A DNA stretch of 64,000 nt from Prorocentrum cordatum (taxonomy: Eukaryota; Sar; Dinophyceae; Prorocentrales; Prorocentraceae): positions 1,147,181 to 1,211,180 of the forward strand of contig CAUYUJ010015948.1 of the NCBI GenBank assembly GCA_963575745.1, given 5' to 3'. The notes beneath the pieces are model-generated. The model saw nothing but the letters and a program-made list of their open reading frames with translations, was not told where the DNA came from and made no database searches. Both the position numbers and the translations under genes were made by a program. The number at the start of each line of letters is the position of its first letter. The stretch's first letter is position 1. Positions 33,700-44,639 of this stretch are shown one piece after another.

Positions 33700-35012
33700 G
33701 GAAGTGGGCCTGTGCGTCGGTCCACCGTTGTCGCCGCCCCGTCGCCGCCAGTCGTCTGGGCCTGTGCGTCGGTCTGGCGGCTGTATGGCCGCCGTCGACG
33801 CCCCGACACCGCCGCGTCGCCGCCCATCGTCTGGGCCTGTGCGTCGGTCTGGCGGCTGTGTGGCCGCCGTCGCCGCCCGTTCGCCGCCTCGTCGCCGCTC
33901 ATCGTCAGGGACTGTGCGTTGGTCCGGCGGCTATGTGGCCGCCGTTCCGCCCCGTCGCCGCACATCGTCTGGGACTGTGCGTCGGTCTGGCGGCTACCCG
34001 TCGCCGCCAGTCGTCTTGGTTTGTGCGTCGGTCTGGCGGCTACGTAAGCGCCGTCGCCTCCCCGTCGCCGCCTCGTCGCCGCCCATCGTCAGGGCTTGTG
34101 CGTCGGTCTGGCGGCTGTGGCCTCCGTCGCCGCCCAGTGGCCGCCCCGTCGCCGCCCATCGTCTGGGCTTGTGCGTCGATCTGGCGGCTATGTGGCCGCC
34201 TCGTCGCCGCCCCGTCGCCGCCTCGTCGCTGCCCATCGTCTGGGCCTGTGCGTCAGCCTGCCGGGTATGTGGCCGCCGTCGCCGCCCCGTCGCCGCCCAT
34301 CGTCTGGGCCTGTGCGTCGATCTGGCGGCTATGTGGCCGCCGTCGCTGCCGCGTCGCCGCCCCGTCGCCACCCATCGACCGGGCCTGTGCGTCGGTCGTC
34401 GCCGCCCATCGTCTGGGCCTGTGCGTCGATGTGGCGGCTATGTGGCCGCCGTCGCCTCCCCGTCACCGCCGCGTCGTCGCCCATCGTCTTGGCCTGTGCG
34501 TCGGCCTGTCGGCTATGTGGCCGCCCCGTCGCCGCCACGTCGCCGCTCATCGTTTGGGTTTGCTCGTCGGTCTGGCGGCTATGTGGCCGCCGTCGCCGCC
34601 CCGTCACCGCACATCGTCTGGGCCTGTGCGTCGGTCAGGCGGCCACGTGGCCGCCGTCGCCGCCTCGGCCTGTGCGTCGGTCTGGCGGCTATGTAAGCGC
34701 CGTCGCCTTCCCGTCACCGCCTCGTCGCCGCCCACCGTCTGGGTTTGTGCGTCGGTTTGGCGGCTGTGGCCTCCGTCGCCTCCCAGTGCCGTCGCCGTTT
34801 CGTCGTCGCCCATCTTCTGGGCCTGTGCGCGGTGTGGCGGCTGTGTGGCCGCCGTCACCGTTTCGTCGTCGCCCATCGTCTGGGCCTGTGCGTCGGTGTG
34901 GCGGCTTTGTGGCCGCCCCGTCGCCGCCCCGTCGCCGCCCCGTCGCGGCCTATCGTTTCGGCCCGTGCGTCGGTCTGGCGGCTCTGTGGCTGCCGTCGCC
35001 GCCCCGTCGCCG
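33700..35012 (+). repeat. GTCGCCGCC-rich minisatellite, about 60-90-bp units
   Basis: GTCTGGGCCTGTGCGTCGGT then CTGGCGGCTATGTGGCCGCC followed by variable CGTCGCCGCC runs, repeated roughly 19 times with small deletions. Long frames on both strands (up to 650 codons) are repeat translations such as RPSSGPVRRSGGYVAAV. Confidence 0.9.
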
Positions 35013-35014
35013 CC

Positions 35015-35068
35015 CCCGGCGCCGCCGCCCCGCCTGCGGAGACCCGCAGGCGGGGCGGCGGCGCCGGG
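35015..35068. other. Perfect 25-bp hairpin with AGAC loop
   Basis: CCCGGCGCCGCCGCCCCGCC then TGCGG (35015-35039) is exactly the inverse complement of 35044-35068, with AGAC between. More than 90 percent of stem bases are G or C. It closes the minisatellite at 33700-35012. Confidence 0.9.
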
Positions 35069-35069
35069 C

Positions 35070-36553
35070 AGCAGCGGCGTCGTCGGGCGCTGCCGCACGG
35101 GGCGGGAGGACGCCAGCGTACGCCGAGCCGGGCACCAGCAGGGCTCCAGCTGCCAGGGTGGACTGGGTGAGCCGGCCGACTGCTAAAAACACGCTGTTTT
35201 GAATCCGCGCTAGCTAACAGGTGTTCCTCATTGGTTTGGTATCAAACACCGTCGAGGTGTTCGAGGCATTCGGGCGCTCTCGTCGGACCTCGGTGGCTCT
35301 CTGGTCACGAGGCCTCTGGAGTCTACCAGGAGTCCAGAAGCACACGCGGCTGGATTGTGATGTCTTCGGCCTTCGTAGGAGAGGGGACATACACACAAGC
35401 ATCAAGTTTCGAAGGTCCGCGCGGGTTTCTTGGATCAGCATTGGTGCCCCCATTCCCTGGTGCGCGCGGCGCGCCAGGGGCGGGCGGCGTTAGAGGCGTC
35501 GCCAGGGTGGTTTTAGGGCAGATCCAAAAATCCGCCCAGCTGCCCAAACGTCTGCGTATAAACAACTCCAGCTTTCTCCTTCGGCCTTCGAGGTGCCTCC
35601 CCCAGGTGGTGCCCTCGTCGTCAGCGGCCGCGTTCGTCTCGAGATCCTGGGTGGGGCGTGCTCCATGTAGGCCCCGGGTTCGGGCCTCGCAAAAAGACGG
35701 CCTCTGGCGCATCCTGCAGTGGCCAAAGCCGCGGGCCCTCCTGAGCACGGGCCCCTTGAGGGCCCGGCCGGGTCCCTGGGGCCTGCCGAATGACCAGCCC
35801 TCGGGGCGGATTCCACGCGAGCTGCGCCGTCGACGGCTCCACAGGCCCACCTCCTTAGGGTCAGCGCAGCCCTGAAGGGGGTGCTCAGATCGGGTGGCTG
35901 CCACAAGAGTCCCTGGCCCAAGGTGCCCCCAGCTTTTCGCGTCATCTGGGGGCCCCTAAGGCCCTCTGGTCCTCGTACGGGGTGCTCTGGAGGCCAATCG
36001 GGGCTCCCTGGAAAAGCTGGGGCCACCCGATCAGCAGACGGAGACTTTGGTCGATTCAAAAAGGAGTGCCACTTTATTGCGCGATCCCGCGCGACTGGGG
36101 GCTTTTCCTGCCAAGTTCCTGTCACCTTCGTGCGCACTGCCGAAGTACGAAGGTTTCGCTGGCGCCATGGTAGTTTGGGATGCTCGCGAAAGCTTTCCCT
36201 GGTGGCCCTAGATTGCTGTCTGAAGGGCTCGGCGGTCTTCGGACATTGTCGGGCGATCTCAATGGTTTTCGGATCAGGGCCCTAGCCAGGACTCTGCAAT
36301 TTGCCAGATCCAATGGGGGAAAAGGAATCATGGATCATGTTTCGACCCACGGCTGCAATTTTCTCGGGCGCGCCAACGTCCTGATTTATCAAAAAGTCGC
36401 CGTTCACGGAGCCCTGATCGGAGGCCACCCGACGGTGTCTGAGTGCCACTGGGCCCAGCTGTCGCGTGCTGCTTCGCGGGCTCGGGGAGCAGACGCGAAT
36501 TTCTCATCTGGTTGAGAACTGTTTTTTCCGATTCAGCGAGACTGCATGGGGCC
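35070..36553. other. Stretch with no recognised feature
   Basis: Ordinary mixed sequence. No domain or repeat recognised. Confidence 0.45.
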
Positions 36554-36664
36554 AATTCGCCGGCCCAGCGGGCCAGAGGCGTGCTAAGATCTCTGGTAAC
36601 TGGTTAACGATATTTCAAGTTCGCGCGCGCGCGGGGCGGCCCCTGGGGCCCCCCCGGCGAAAAA
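36554..36664 (+). repeat. Dispersed repeat family B, copy 1
   Basis: AATTCGCCGGCCCA through GTGCTAAGAT, TAACT, ATATTTC, AGTTCGCGCGCG, GGGGCGGCCCCTGGGG to CGAAAA matches 52953-53060 at roughly 85 percent. A CCAAGAGGCC array follows both copies. Confidence 0.8.
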
Positions 36665-36724
36665 CAACCCGACCGCAGCCCGACCACTGCTACCCATAAG
36701 TGGTTTTCTTCCTGGGCGTGGCTT

Positions 36725-37275
36725 CTCGGGCCCCCCAGAGCGCGCCAAGAGTGCCCCAAGAGGCCCCCAAGACTGCCCAAAGGGCCCCCGAGACGCCCAC
36801 AGAGCGCTCCAAGACGCCGACGATGACCCCAAGACGGCCCAAGAGGCCTCCAAGTGGCTCCCAAGAGGCCTCGCAAGAGGGCCCCGAGAGGGCCAAATCA
36901 GAAATGTTACGATGGTTTTGGAAGGATTCTGGCCTTGCCTCCTTTTCGGCCATCCGGTGCTCCAAGACGGGCCAAGAGGCTTCCAAGAGGGCCCAAAGAG
37001 GGCCCAAGAGGGCCCCGGAACGGCCCAAGAGGCGCCCAAGACAGCCCAAGACGGCCCCAAGAGGGGCCCAAGAGGGGGACCACGAACGGAAACCTAGAGC
37101 CTTCCGCCCCAAGACGGCCCCAAGAGGCCCCGAGAGGTCCCCGAGAGGCCCCAAGATGCCGCCAAGAGGCCCCAGGAGGCCTCCAGGAGGCCCCCAGGAG
37201 GCCCCCCAGAAGGCTTCAAAAATGCCTCCCAGGCGCCCCCGAACGGCTCCTCAAAAGACCCCAAGAGGCCTCCCA
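36725..37275. repeat. CCAAGAGGCC-type degenerate array
   Basis: The densest of the arrays: GGCCCCAAGAGG, GGCCCAAGAGGG and GCCCCCAAGA words follow one another almost continuously. Overlapping long frames on both strands are repeat translations. Confidence 0.8.
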
Positions 37276-37439
37276 AAGAAGCATCTTGACAACGACCCTG
37301 TTTGACCCCAAGAGCAACGCAAGATGCCGACGAGAGGCTTCCTCCTCCGCCATCATCATCATCGCGCGTCCCGAGGCGCCAGGGCCATTCCACGAGTTCA
37401 CACAGAAGAACATTGCAGTAACAAGTCTACCTCTGGAAC

Positions 37440-37898
37440 AGAGGGTCAACGCACGCCACACTTTATGGTTGGCCTTCCCCAAAGCATTGAGGGCAACATG
37501 CACGAGACGGTATGGAGACACGGTCAAAATTCGAAGTGCAAGAAATGAGTACCACGAAACATCTACACTGCATGGCAACACATGACAGGGCTACCTTTGA
37601 ATACTCATAACGGGGCCCACTGAAGAATGCACGTCTCATCAACACAGCAAGTGAGGGCACTAAGAAATGGATGATAAGATAATGTCCAACCGAGCACAAA
37701 GACAATACACTGCAGCGGAGCATTGACAAAATCAACATACAAAGGTAAAAGCCACTCACGGATAACAATATGATTGCGACAACAGGTACATTGGCAGAGT
37801 CACTCAGCTTCCCATGTTCAATTGCAGCAGCAAAATACAGAGAAAGCCGGAACCACGGCGACAGACACGAGGCGAATACCTGCAGCGCGAAACAACGG
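37440..37898 (-). other. Probable 3' UTR of the retrogene
   Basis: Downstream of the stop on the minus strand, composition becomes TG-rich and low in GC (TGTACCTGTTGTCGCAATC, GTGAGTGGCTTTTACC), as in dinoflagellate 3' UTRs, and differs sharply from the GC-rich coding part. The end is not defined by a visible poly(A) tract. Confidence 0.4.
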
Positions 37899-38972
37899 CT
37901 ACTGCTTCTTGCGCGAAGCGTCGGTCGGCGGCCCAACGCCAGGGATCCCGCTGAACTTGGCATCGCCGAGCCGCTGTTGTCGCCGAACAAACGGACGCCC
38001 TGTGGATGAGCATGCAGCGGCCGCCCACTGCTCCAGCTCCGCGAGACGCTCGTGGACGTATACGATCTCCACGTCCCGCACGGCCGCCGCGGCCCCAGCA
38101 GCAGGGCAGTCATCCCCCGCAGGGGCCCGAATGTCCCGCACGGACGCCGCGGCCCCAGGAACCGGGCAGCCGTCCCCCGCAGGGGCCCGAATGCTCATCT
38201 GCTCGTGGAGCCCCTTCAGCGGCACAAAGCACTCCGCTTCGGCTCGGAGCACGAACGGCTTCGCCAGAAGCCGCGGGGTCCCCGTTCCACGTGGCGGCCC
38301 TCCAGCACGGCGCTCAGCGTGTGGTGATACGGCGACAGACGAGAAAACGATCGCACCACGCGTGCACCGCGTACCAGGAGCCTGGGGCGCAGGCAGGACG
38401 GCTGCCACCAACTCCATCTCGCTCTCCCCGCTCTCCTCCGTGACGGCGTCCACGGCGACGGGGTGGGGGAATGGGGCGATTGCTGGCGCCCTGGCCGCAA
38501 CCGCATGCAGCATATCCTTATGGCCCCCAAGCCGCCGCTGGATGGCGTTCAGCTCGGACTGCGAAGCCTCCCCGATGGTCGTGGCAGGCGTTTCGAAGTC
38601 GCGCGAGGCTATGTTACGCCGAACCCTCGCCACTCCCAACACCTTCGACCCCGAAAGGCCAGCCGCCAGCACAGGAATAATCAGCTTGAACCTGGCCTGC
38701 AATTCGGCACGCAAGCCCTCGCAAATCGACACGCCGAAAGTCATGGAGGGGATATCCGAGTTCAGGGCCACAACTAGGGAATGCGCCTCCTCCAGCTGGC
38801 GGCTCAAGCGCCGAATTGCAGCATCCGCGCTCTCCTTTGCTCTCCTCGCGGCGGCGGAACGCGCCGCACGACTCCTCCCAGGATCGCCCGACTGGCAGCC
38901 CTGCCCGTAGCCTTCAGCATCAACAGCGCAACGCTCGCCACCAAATGCTCCGGCCGAGGGAACCATCACCAT
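37899..38972 (-). CDS. Retrogene (mRNA-derived copy), protein of unknown function, 357 aa
   Basis: An uninterrupted minus-strand frame reads MVMVPSAGAFGGERCAVDAE and ends DASRKKQ at a TAG. I choose the ATG at 38972 because a spliced-leader copy ends about 40 bases upstream, marking that part as 5' UTR; the frame stays open further upstream only by chance. The protein has a helical basic/acidic stretch (KESADAAIRRLSRQLEEAHS), an SDIPSMTFGVSICEGLRAEL region and a 20-residue duplication containing IRAPAGD(G/D)CP (60-bp direct repeat at 38073-38192). No signal peptide, membrane segment or named domain is visible. Lack of introns and the leader relic mean it was reverse-transcribed from a mature mRNA. 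Whether it is expressed cannot be told. Confidence 0.6.
   Translation of the reverse strand: MVMVPSAGAFGGERCAVDAEGYGQGCQSGDPGRSRAARSAAARRAKESADAAIRRLSRQLEEAHSLVVALNSDIPSMTFGVSICEGLRAELQARFKLIIPVLAAGLSGSKVLGVARVRRNIASRDFETPATTIGEASQSELNAIQRRLGGHKDMLHAVAARAPAIAPFPHPVAVDAVTEESGESEMELVAAVLPAPQAPGTRCTRGAIVFSSVAVSPHAERRAGGPPRGTGTPRLLAKPFVLRAEAECFVPLKGLHEQMSIRAPAGDGCPVPGAAASVRDIRAPAGDDCPAAGAAAAVRDVEIVYVHERLAELEQWAAAACSSTGRPFVRRQQRLGDAKFSGIPGVGPPTDASRKKQ
38073..38192 (-). repeat. 60-bp tandem duplication within the retrogene
   Basis: GTCCCGCACGG(C/A)CGCCGCGG starts at 38073 and again at 38133, each unit ending CCCGCAGGGGCCCGAAT. In frame, so it duplicates 20 residues. Confidence 0.85.
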
Positions 38973-39012
38973 GCCGGCTTGAACAAAGGAGCTTTCGCTC
39001 GCTGCTGAGCGG

Positions 39013-39034
39013 CATGAGCCAAAATGGCTACGGT
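39013..39034 (-). other. Relict dinoflagellate spliced leader (21 of 22 bases)
   Basis: The minus strand reads ACCGTAGCCATTTTGGCTCA followed by TG, matching the 22-base dinoflagellate leader (ending CTCAAG) at all but one position. It sits directly 5' of the retrogene and directly 3' of a microsatellite on that strand. A genomic leader joined to a gene body is the mark of a retrotransposed trans-spliced mRNA, a process described in dinoflagellates. Confidence 0.9.
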
Positions 39035-39036
39035 GG

Positions 39037-39125
39037 CTTCCTCCTCCGCCCATTCCTCTTCCTCCTCTTCCTCCTCCTCCTCCTCCTACTACTTCTCATC
39101 CTCTCCTCCTCCTCCTCCCCTCCCC
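39037..39125 (+). repeat. CCT/CTC microsatellite
   Basis: Pyrimidine tract starting three bases beyond the relict leader. Confidence 0.85.
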
Positions 39126-39207
39126 TTCCCCATCCTCATGTTCTTCCTCCTCGGCGGCGCCACAGTGGCCCCAGGCCCACAGCGAAGCAGTAGCGATCAT
39201 GCAACAT

Positions 39208-39232
39208 GGGCCGGCGGAATGAGCGAAGCGAT
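39208..39232 (+). repeat. 25-bp exact dispersed repeat, copy 1
   Basis: GGGCCGGCGGAATGAGCG followed by AAGCGAT is identical at 53317-53341, same orientation. Confidence 0.8.
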
Positions 39233-39399
39233 TGAACAAGGAGCGCACTGTTTCTTAACCGAAGCCACACACGTAGGTGGGAGGTCTTCGGGGCTGCCTG
39301 CGGCTTCCAAAAACTTCGGATGCCCTCGGGTGTGTTGCGAATGTTTCCGGGTGTTTGAAAGAGCATCCTGAAGCTCTTCGCATCTTGCGACGTTCTGGC

Positions 39400-39655
39400 A
39401 AGGAGGGGTGGGGGAGGAAGGATGAGGAATAGGAAGGGAGGATGGGGGAGGAGGGCGACGAATAGGGTAGAAAAAACTGGGGAGGCGGAAGAGGAGGAGG
39501 AGGAGGAGGAGGAGGAGGAGGAGGAGGAGGAGGAGGAGGAGGAGGAGGAGGAGGAGAAGAAGGAGGAGGAGGAGGAGGAGGAGGAGGAGTAGGAGGCGGA
39601 GGAGGAGGAAAAGGAGGAGGAAGAGGAGGAAGAGGGGGAAATTGAGAAGGCCCCA
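39400..39655 (+). repeat. GGA microsatellite
   Basis: Purine strand with long uninterrupted GGA at about 39493-39555. Confidence 0.9.
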
Positions 39656-40605
39656 GGCGGGGGCCTGGCACCTGTTTTCATGGTGCCAGCGCCACACTTG
39701 CCTCGGGGCACACTGTCATGAGCAGTTGATGCAATGGGCCTGGCGTAGGAAGGCGGTCGCCTTTGTTGGCGGACAGGGATGAGTACGGCTCCCCTGCATC
39801 CGCGCAATGGGTCTGAACCTTGGCCCATCTGCAGCGGCGTCAGCTGCAAAGGCGGAGTCTGGATCGCGTAGGAGGAGGAGGAGGAGGAGGAGGAGCAGTA
39901 CGCAACTGATGAGCAATGTCGATGCTGCTACGCCTGAGGAAAATAGAGCGCGTTGTGAAATTTGAAGTGGCACCGTATCTACTCACACACGCATGCAGCG
40001 CATCTACTCTCACACGCATACGACCCACCTGAAGTTCAGGAGGAGAAGGACGTCAAGGAGTAAGCCGCGCAAGCGGCGATGTTGGTGAACGGCGATGTTG
40101 GGAATCTGATGTTTGTGACACCGAACTCGCGCAGAACAAATGGTAGGAAATCACGAACCAAACCTTCCTATATTTCAAATGTGCGAATGTATCGAACGAA
40201 GACGACGCCACGACTTGTAGGAAAGCGCGAACCACGATGTCCTACAGTTGGTTCGGCCACAAACCAGTCCCACCTACAATGCCGAAACCCACATCGCCGT
40301 GGCCTGCATTGACGTTAGCGCGTCTACGGATTAGGAGGCGGAGAACCAATATGAATAACGATGCCGGGAGAATACATATATGTGGAGGACGGAGCTGAGA
40401 TCACGGTTGAGGTGGGGCAGGAGAGGAGACGTGGGAGGACAACACATGATTGAACGGCCGACGCGACACTGATAACGGAAGGGTTAGGGCGCGGAGGAAA
40501 GAGGAGAGAGAGAGAAGGAGAAAGCGAGAGAGAGAGAGAGAAAACAACGCAAACACACCAAATATAAATACATGAGATATGACGAGGGCCGACTAGGAGG
40601 ATAGG
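39655..40605. other. No gene recognised; GA run at 40500-40545
   Basis: A GAGAGAGA run near 40503-40541 and a GGA run near 39870-39896. No domain found. Confidence 0.5.
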
Positions 40606-40609
40606 ATGG

Positions 40610-40690
40610 GATGATGCTGGGGATGCGGATTATGATGATGGTAGTGCTGCTGCTGCTGATGATGATGATGCTGATGATAGGTCAAGGGGT
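40610..40690 (+). repeat. GAT/GCT microsatellite at the 3' side of LINE3
   Basis: ATGATGATGG and GCTGCTGCTGATGATGATG units, about 100-200 bases beyond the last recognisable LINE3 coding sequence. Confidence 0.75.
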
Positions 40691-40939
40691 CAAGGCCGAA
40701 ACGGTCTGGGAACGGAGCTCGGCGCAGCCGCTGCAAATTATCTTGCGCGCGCACGGGCCCTCGAACCCACGAGGGAGGAGGGGAGGTGACCGCACTGAGC
40801 GCTCAGCGGCTCGGGACCCTCGCCACCGAACCGCGCCCCCGCGAGCGGCTACGCGGGCGGCTCAGCGGCCCGGGCCGTCCGCCCCCGAGCTCGGCGCCCG
40901 CGCCTCCCCGCGTGGGGTGTCTCCCCTGCCGCATCCTCC

Positions 40940-41640
40940 TCAAAGCGGCTTCCTGGCGGGCGCTGGCGCCCGCCGCGCGCCTGCCGCGGAGCGAGACCAC
41001 GCGCGCCCCGTCGACGTCGGCGCAGCAGCCGCAGACCGCGCAGAAGACGAGGCGCCGCTGCCCCTGGCCGACCGCACAGGTGGTGCGACTCGTCGAAGCG
41101 CACGTTCCACCATCGCGGGCGGACGCCCGCGGCCTCGGCCCCCGCTGCCTCGCCGCTCTCGTCTGCGTCGCTGCCGTCGTGCTGGGCGCCTCCGCGGGCC
41201 TGTGCCGCCAGCGCCGCCGCTGCCGCCGCGCCCGCGGCGGCCGCTCCCGCGCCCTCGGCGCCTCGGCGGCCCGCGCTCGCGGAGGTCCGCGCCGCGTGCC
41301 GGCCTCCTGGCCAAGGGCCTTGCGCTTTCGCCCCGCTGCCCGCTGCCCGCGCGGTCCACCGCGGACGGGCGCTCCGCCCGAGCGGCAGCGCAGGCGTTGC
41401 AGAGCCAGCGCGCCCCGTTCGCGAACGAGGCCGCCGCGCAGTGCCCGGCGCAGGGCCAGCGTCTGCAGCCCGGCTTGCCGTCGCGGCAGCGCGCAGCGCC
41501 CCGCCGTCCGCGCCCGCGCCCGCGCCCGCAGCAGGTCGGCCCCGCCGCGCCCGCGCCCGCGCCGTCGGCCGCCGCGAGGGCGGCGCTCCCCAGCTGCAGC
41601 GCCTCGCCGAGCCAGCGGGCCGTCGCGGCGGCGATCGCGT
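40940..41640 (-). pseudogene. LINE3 C-terminal tail
   Basis: Continuing the RNase H frame, an Ala/Arg/Gly-rich tail includes ARWLCNACAAAR (about 41400), a single C-x2-C that may be half of a zinc finger, and PTCCGRGRGR. The composition is so GC-biased that little else can be concluded. The frame ends at 40940. Confidence 0.4.
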
Positions 41641-42230
41641 CGGCCAGCTCGACGCGCCCCGCCGCCGCCTCGCGCGCGAGGTGGAGCTCGGCGCTCTTCT
41701 TTGCGAAGCGGTCCTCGGCGCGGTTGCCCTCGTAGTCACCCCATGTGACATAGCCGTCGCGGACCGAGCGGGCCGCGGCGCGCCCCTTCACCTCGGCGAC
41801 CCGCGCGCTCTGCTGGCAGCCGAAGTCGCCCGCGGCATGCCAGGACTCGCGCCGCGCCCCCAGGCGCGGGCGGCCCCGCGCGCATCACCGTGCTCTGCCA
41901 GCGGCAAATCCCGTCACGAGCAGCTTGCAATCCGTCCTGAGCTCGAGGATGCCATCCGCACCTGGCAGGCCCCAGCGCAGGGCGCGGGCCGCGGCCAGGA
42001 TCACGCCTGTGTTTGCGTCCTGCGGCAGGTGGGCTGGGACGCAGCCCCAGGCGCCGCGCGGTGCCCCGCGGGTCTGCAGCGCCGGGGGCCCCCGCCCAGC
42101 GCGCACCTCGGGCGACCCCGCCTTGCCGCGCATCGCCGAGCCGTCGGCGCATAGGATGCTGGCGCCCGCCAGGGCCGCGTAGCCGTGGCCGCTGCTCCAC
42201 CGAACCTCCCCGGTCGCCGCCAGCGGCGGT
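41640..42230 (-). pseudogene. LINE3 RNase H domain
   Basis: GASILCADGSAM (first Asp, about 42165), GAWGCVPAHLPQDAN, ILAAARALRWGLPG and LRTDCKLLVTGFAAG (later Asp, about 41935-41890) lie in one frame. After a change of frame, DYEGNRAEDRFAKKSAELH (about 41735-41680) supplies the C-terminal N-x-x-A-D motif. The residue aligned with the catalytic Glu appears as Val or Gly. RNase H removes the RNA template strand during integration. Confidence 0.6.
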
Positions 42231-43269
42231 GGGAGGGCTGCCGCCTGGTGGGGGATGAAGGCCCTCGAGTAGCGGGGGTTCTCGCTGTCGGATTCCGCGG
42301 CCACGTCAGCGAACGCCTGCAGCACCTCGTCGCCTGCGCTGGCGTCGCGCCGCTCTGCTGCGAGGGCGGCGCGCCTCGCCGAGCCGCGGCCGCCGCGCCC
42401 CGCGGGGCAGGCCCCCGAGCGGCGCAGCGGCGGGTCGAGGGCGTCGCGGCGGGCCACGGGCCATAGCCCGCCGAGAGCCGCGTTGCGGGCGCTGGACCGC
42501 CGCGCCCGCTGCTCGGGGCTCGCCTTGGCAGCGAGCCGCCGCCGTCGGAGGCCGCGGGTGGCCGCGCCGCTGGCCGCGCGCTTAAGGCCCGCGTCGCGGG
42601 CCGCGGCCTCGCGCCAGAGCCGCCGCTGGTGGGGGTCGCAGATGTGCCTGCGGAGCGCGTGGCCGCCGATCTCCTCGAGCTTCAGCGCCGCGCCGTCACC
42701 CGCGGCCCAGCGGCGCATCGCCGTCGAGCCCCAGCCGAGCCGCCCGAGCGCGACCATGCCCGCGGCACGTCGCTGGCGGCGCCGGGTCGATCCCGCGCTA
42801 GCCCGCGGCTCCAGGTCATGAGCGCCTGCTTTGCCAGCGAGCACCATGGGTCGCGCCGCGGCGCAGCGGCCCGCGCGAAGCCCACCTGCAGCGAGCGGCC
42901 CCGCGCGCTGCCGAAGGTTAGCGACCCGAACGCCGAGCGCCACTGCTCGAGCTCGCTTGCGACCCGGGCCCGGGCACTGCAGCCGTCGGCCATCGCCGGG
43001 GGGGTGCCTCCCACGAGCGGGCACGTGGCCGCGCCGATGGACTGGCGACGCGCGCCCGCCGCCCGCCCCAGCTGCTCGCGGACCTCGGCGCGCCGCTTCC
43101 TCGCCGCCCCCGCCGCGGCCGAGCCGTCCAGGCAGGGATCCGCGCCCAAGTTCTTCGCGGCCTCTGTCGGCTTGGAACTCAGAGTGCTGGACTTCAGCGC
43201 TGCCTGGACCTCGTTCCGCGCCAGCAGGTCGGAGGCCGCCGCCTGCGTCTTGGCCCCATGGGATTCTGC

Positions 43270-44270
43270 GGCCGCGCGCAGTCAGGCCCGTTGCCGCCGC
43301 GAGCCCCGCCTCGACCAGGTGCATCGCGATCGCCCGCGGGGCGCGCCCGTAGCAGGCTACGGTCGTGTTGTCGTAGAAGACGTACCTGTCGGACTTCAGC
43401 TCGCCGCTGCTGCAGGCGCCAAACTCCTCGGAATGCGCCCTCGCCGCCGGCAACATCGCCGCCTTCGGGGCCCTCCCCGCGCGCGGTCGTCCAGCTAGCA
43501 GGCCTGCGTCCAGCGCGCGCGCCGCGGTGGGTTGGCGCGGCGCAGCGAACCGGTCGGCCATGCTATCCAGCGCGGAGGGCCAGGCGCCCGGCGCGGGCCA
43601 GCCGCGCCGTCTCGCACGCCTTCCGAGGTCGATCAGCAGCGCGCTCCGTGGAGCAGCCGCGCCCCTGCCGCCTCTGCGGCCGGCGTCTGGCGCCACGCGG
43701 GCCCCTGGGCCGAGCGCCCTGGTTCGCCCCAGAAGGCGCCTGCGCCGCTGCCGCGGAGGGGGGCCTCCCAGCGCCGAGCCTCGGCCTGCCTGAGCTTGCT
43801 CCAGATCCGCGGGATGCTGGAGAGCAGCCCGATGGGTCGCCGCCCGCCCGTCGGCCCGGGCAGCATCGCGACGAGCGATGCCCGCGCCGCCAGAGGCCAG
43901 CCGCCCCACTCCTCGGCTGCCATGCCGACGTCCACGAAGCTCGGCTGCGGCCGCGGACACCTGGGCGAGGGCGCGGGGCGACGCGCGGTCGATGCCCATG
44001 CCGCATATGCCCGTGCGCGTCGCGAAAGACTTGGCGGCGTCCAGCCACTCGTCTGCGGTCGGCCTGGGCAGCCCCCCCGAGTCCGACTGCCGCTCGAAGT
44101 CCTGCCACCCATCAGAGCCGTCGGCCGTGCTCCAGACCTCGGTCGCCCAGTGCCTGCCTATGGCGCCCGCGTCTCGCTGGCCAGCTCCCGGGGCGCCTCC
44201 TGCCATCCGCGCGGGCCGCGCCGCCATGCATGGGGCCCACCTGCGCCGTGCTCGAGCGCCTCCAGCACCC
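43270..44270 (-). pseudogene. LINE3 reverse transcriptase
   Basis: Motifs alternate between frames: EWLDAAKSFATRTGICGMGI (fingers, about 44060-44000), MLPGPTGGRRPIGLLSSI then PRIW (about 43870-43810), RSALLIDLGRR with the motif A Asp (about 43645), and SDRYVFYDNTTVACYGRAPR (about 43395-43335) for motif C. Motif C normally has two Asp; here the second is Asn (YDN), so catalysis would be lost. Linker sequence ARFKKWVLEALEHGAG lies just upstream (about 44285-44240). Confidence 0.65.
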
Positions 44271-44639
44271 ACTTCTTGAAGCGCGCGCGGCGTCGTCGGC
44301 GCTGCTCTGCGGCCAGCGCGGCGGCTCCACGTCGGGCTTCGGCTGCCGGCGCCGCCAAGGCGTCGGCGGCCGCGACGGCCGCGTCCGCCAGCGCGGCCAC
44401 CCAGCGGGCGCCGCGGCGCATGGCCGCCCGCGCGGGCACGCGCCGCCGCGCGTTTCGCTGCGCGGCGGCGTCGTCCAAGTAGTCGGCCACGGTGAGAAGT
44501 GCCGTGCCTCCCCGCTCGATTTGGGGCCGCCCGAGATCTGCGGGCGGTCGGAGGACGGGGTCACCCGGCGCTCCTCGGGCCCCAGGCCCCGCCCGCAGTG
44601 CGCCTGCACGTCCAGCGGGTCGTCGCCGTGGCAGGCGCA

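Noticed and set aside
35015-35068. Rho-independent-type terminator
   Set aside because: No T run follows and the context is eukaryotic; treated as a structural repeat.
33234-35186. 650-codon plus-strand frame
   Set aside because: It is the translation of the GTCGCCGCC minisatellite; several frames on both strands are equally long.
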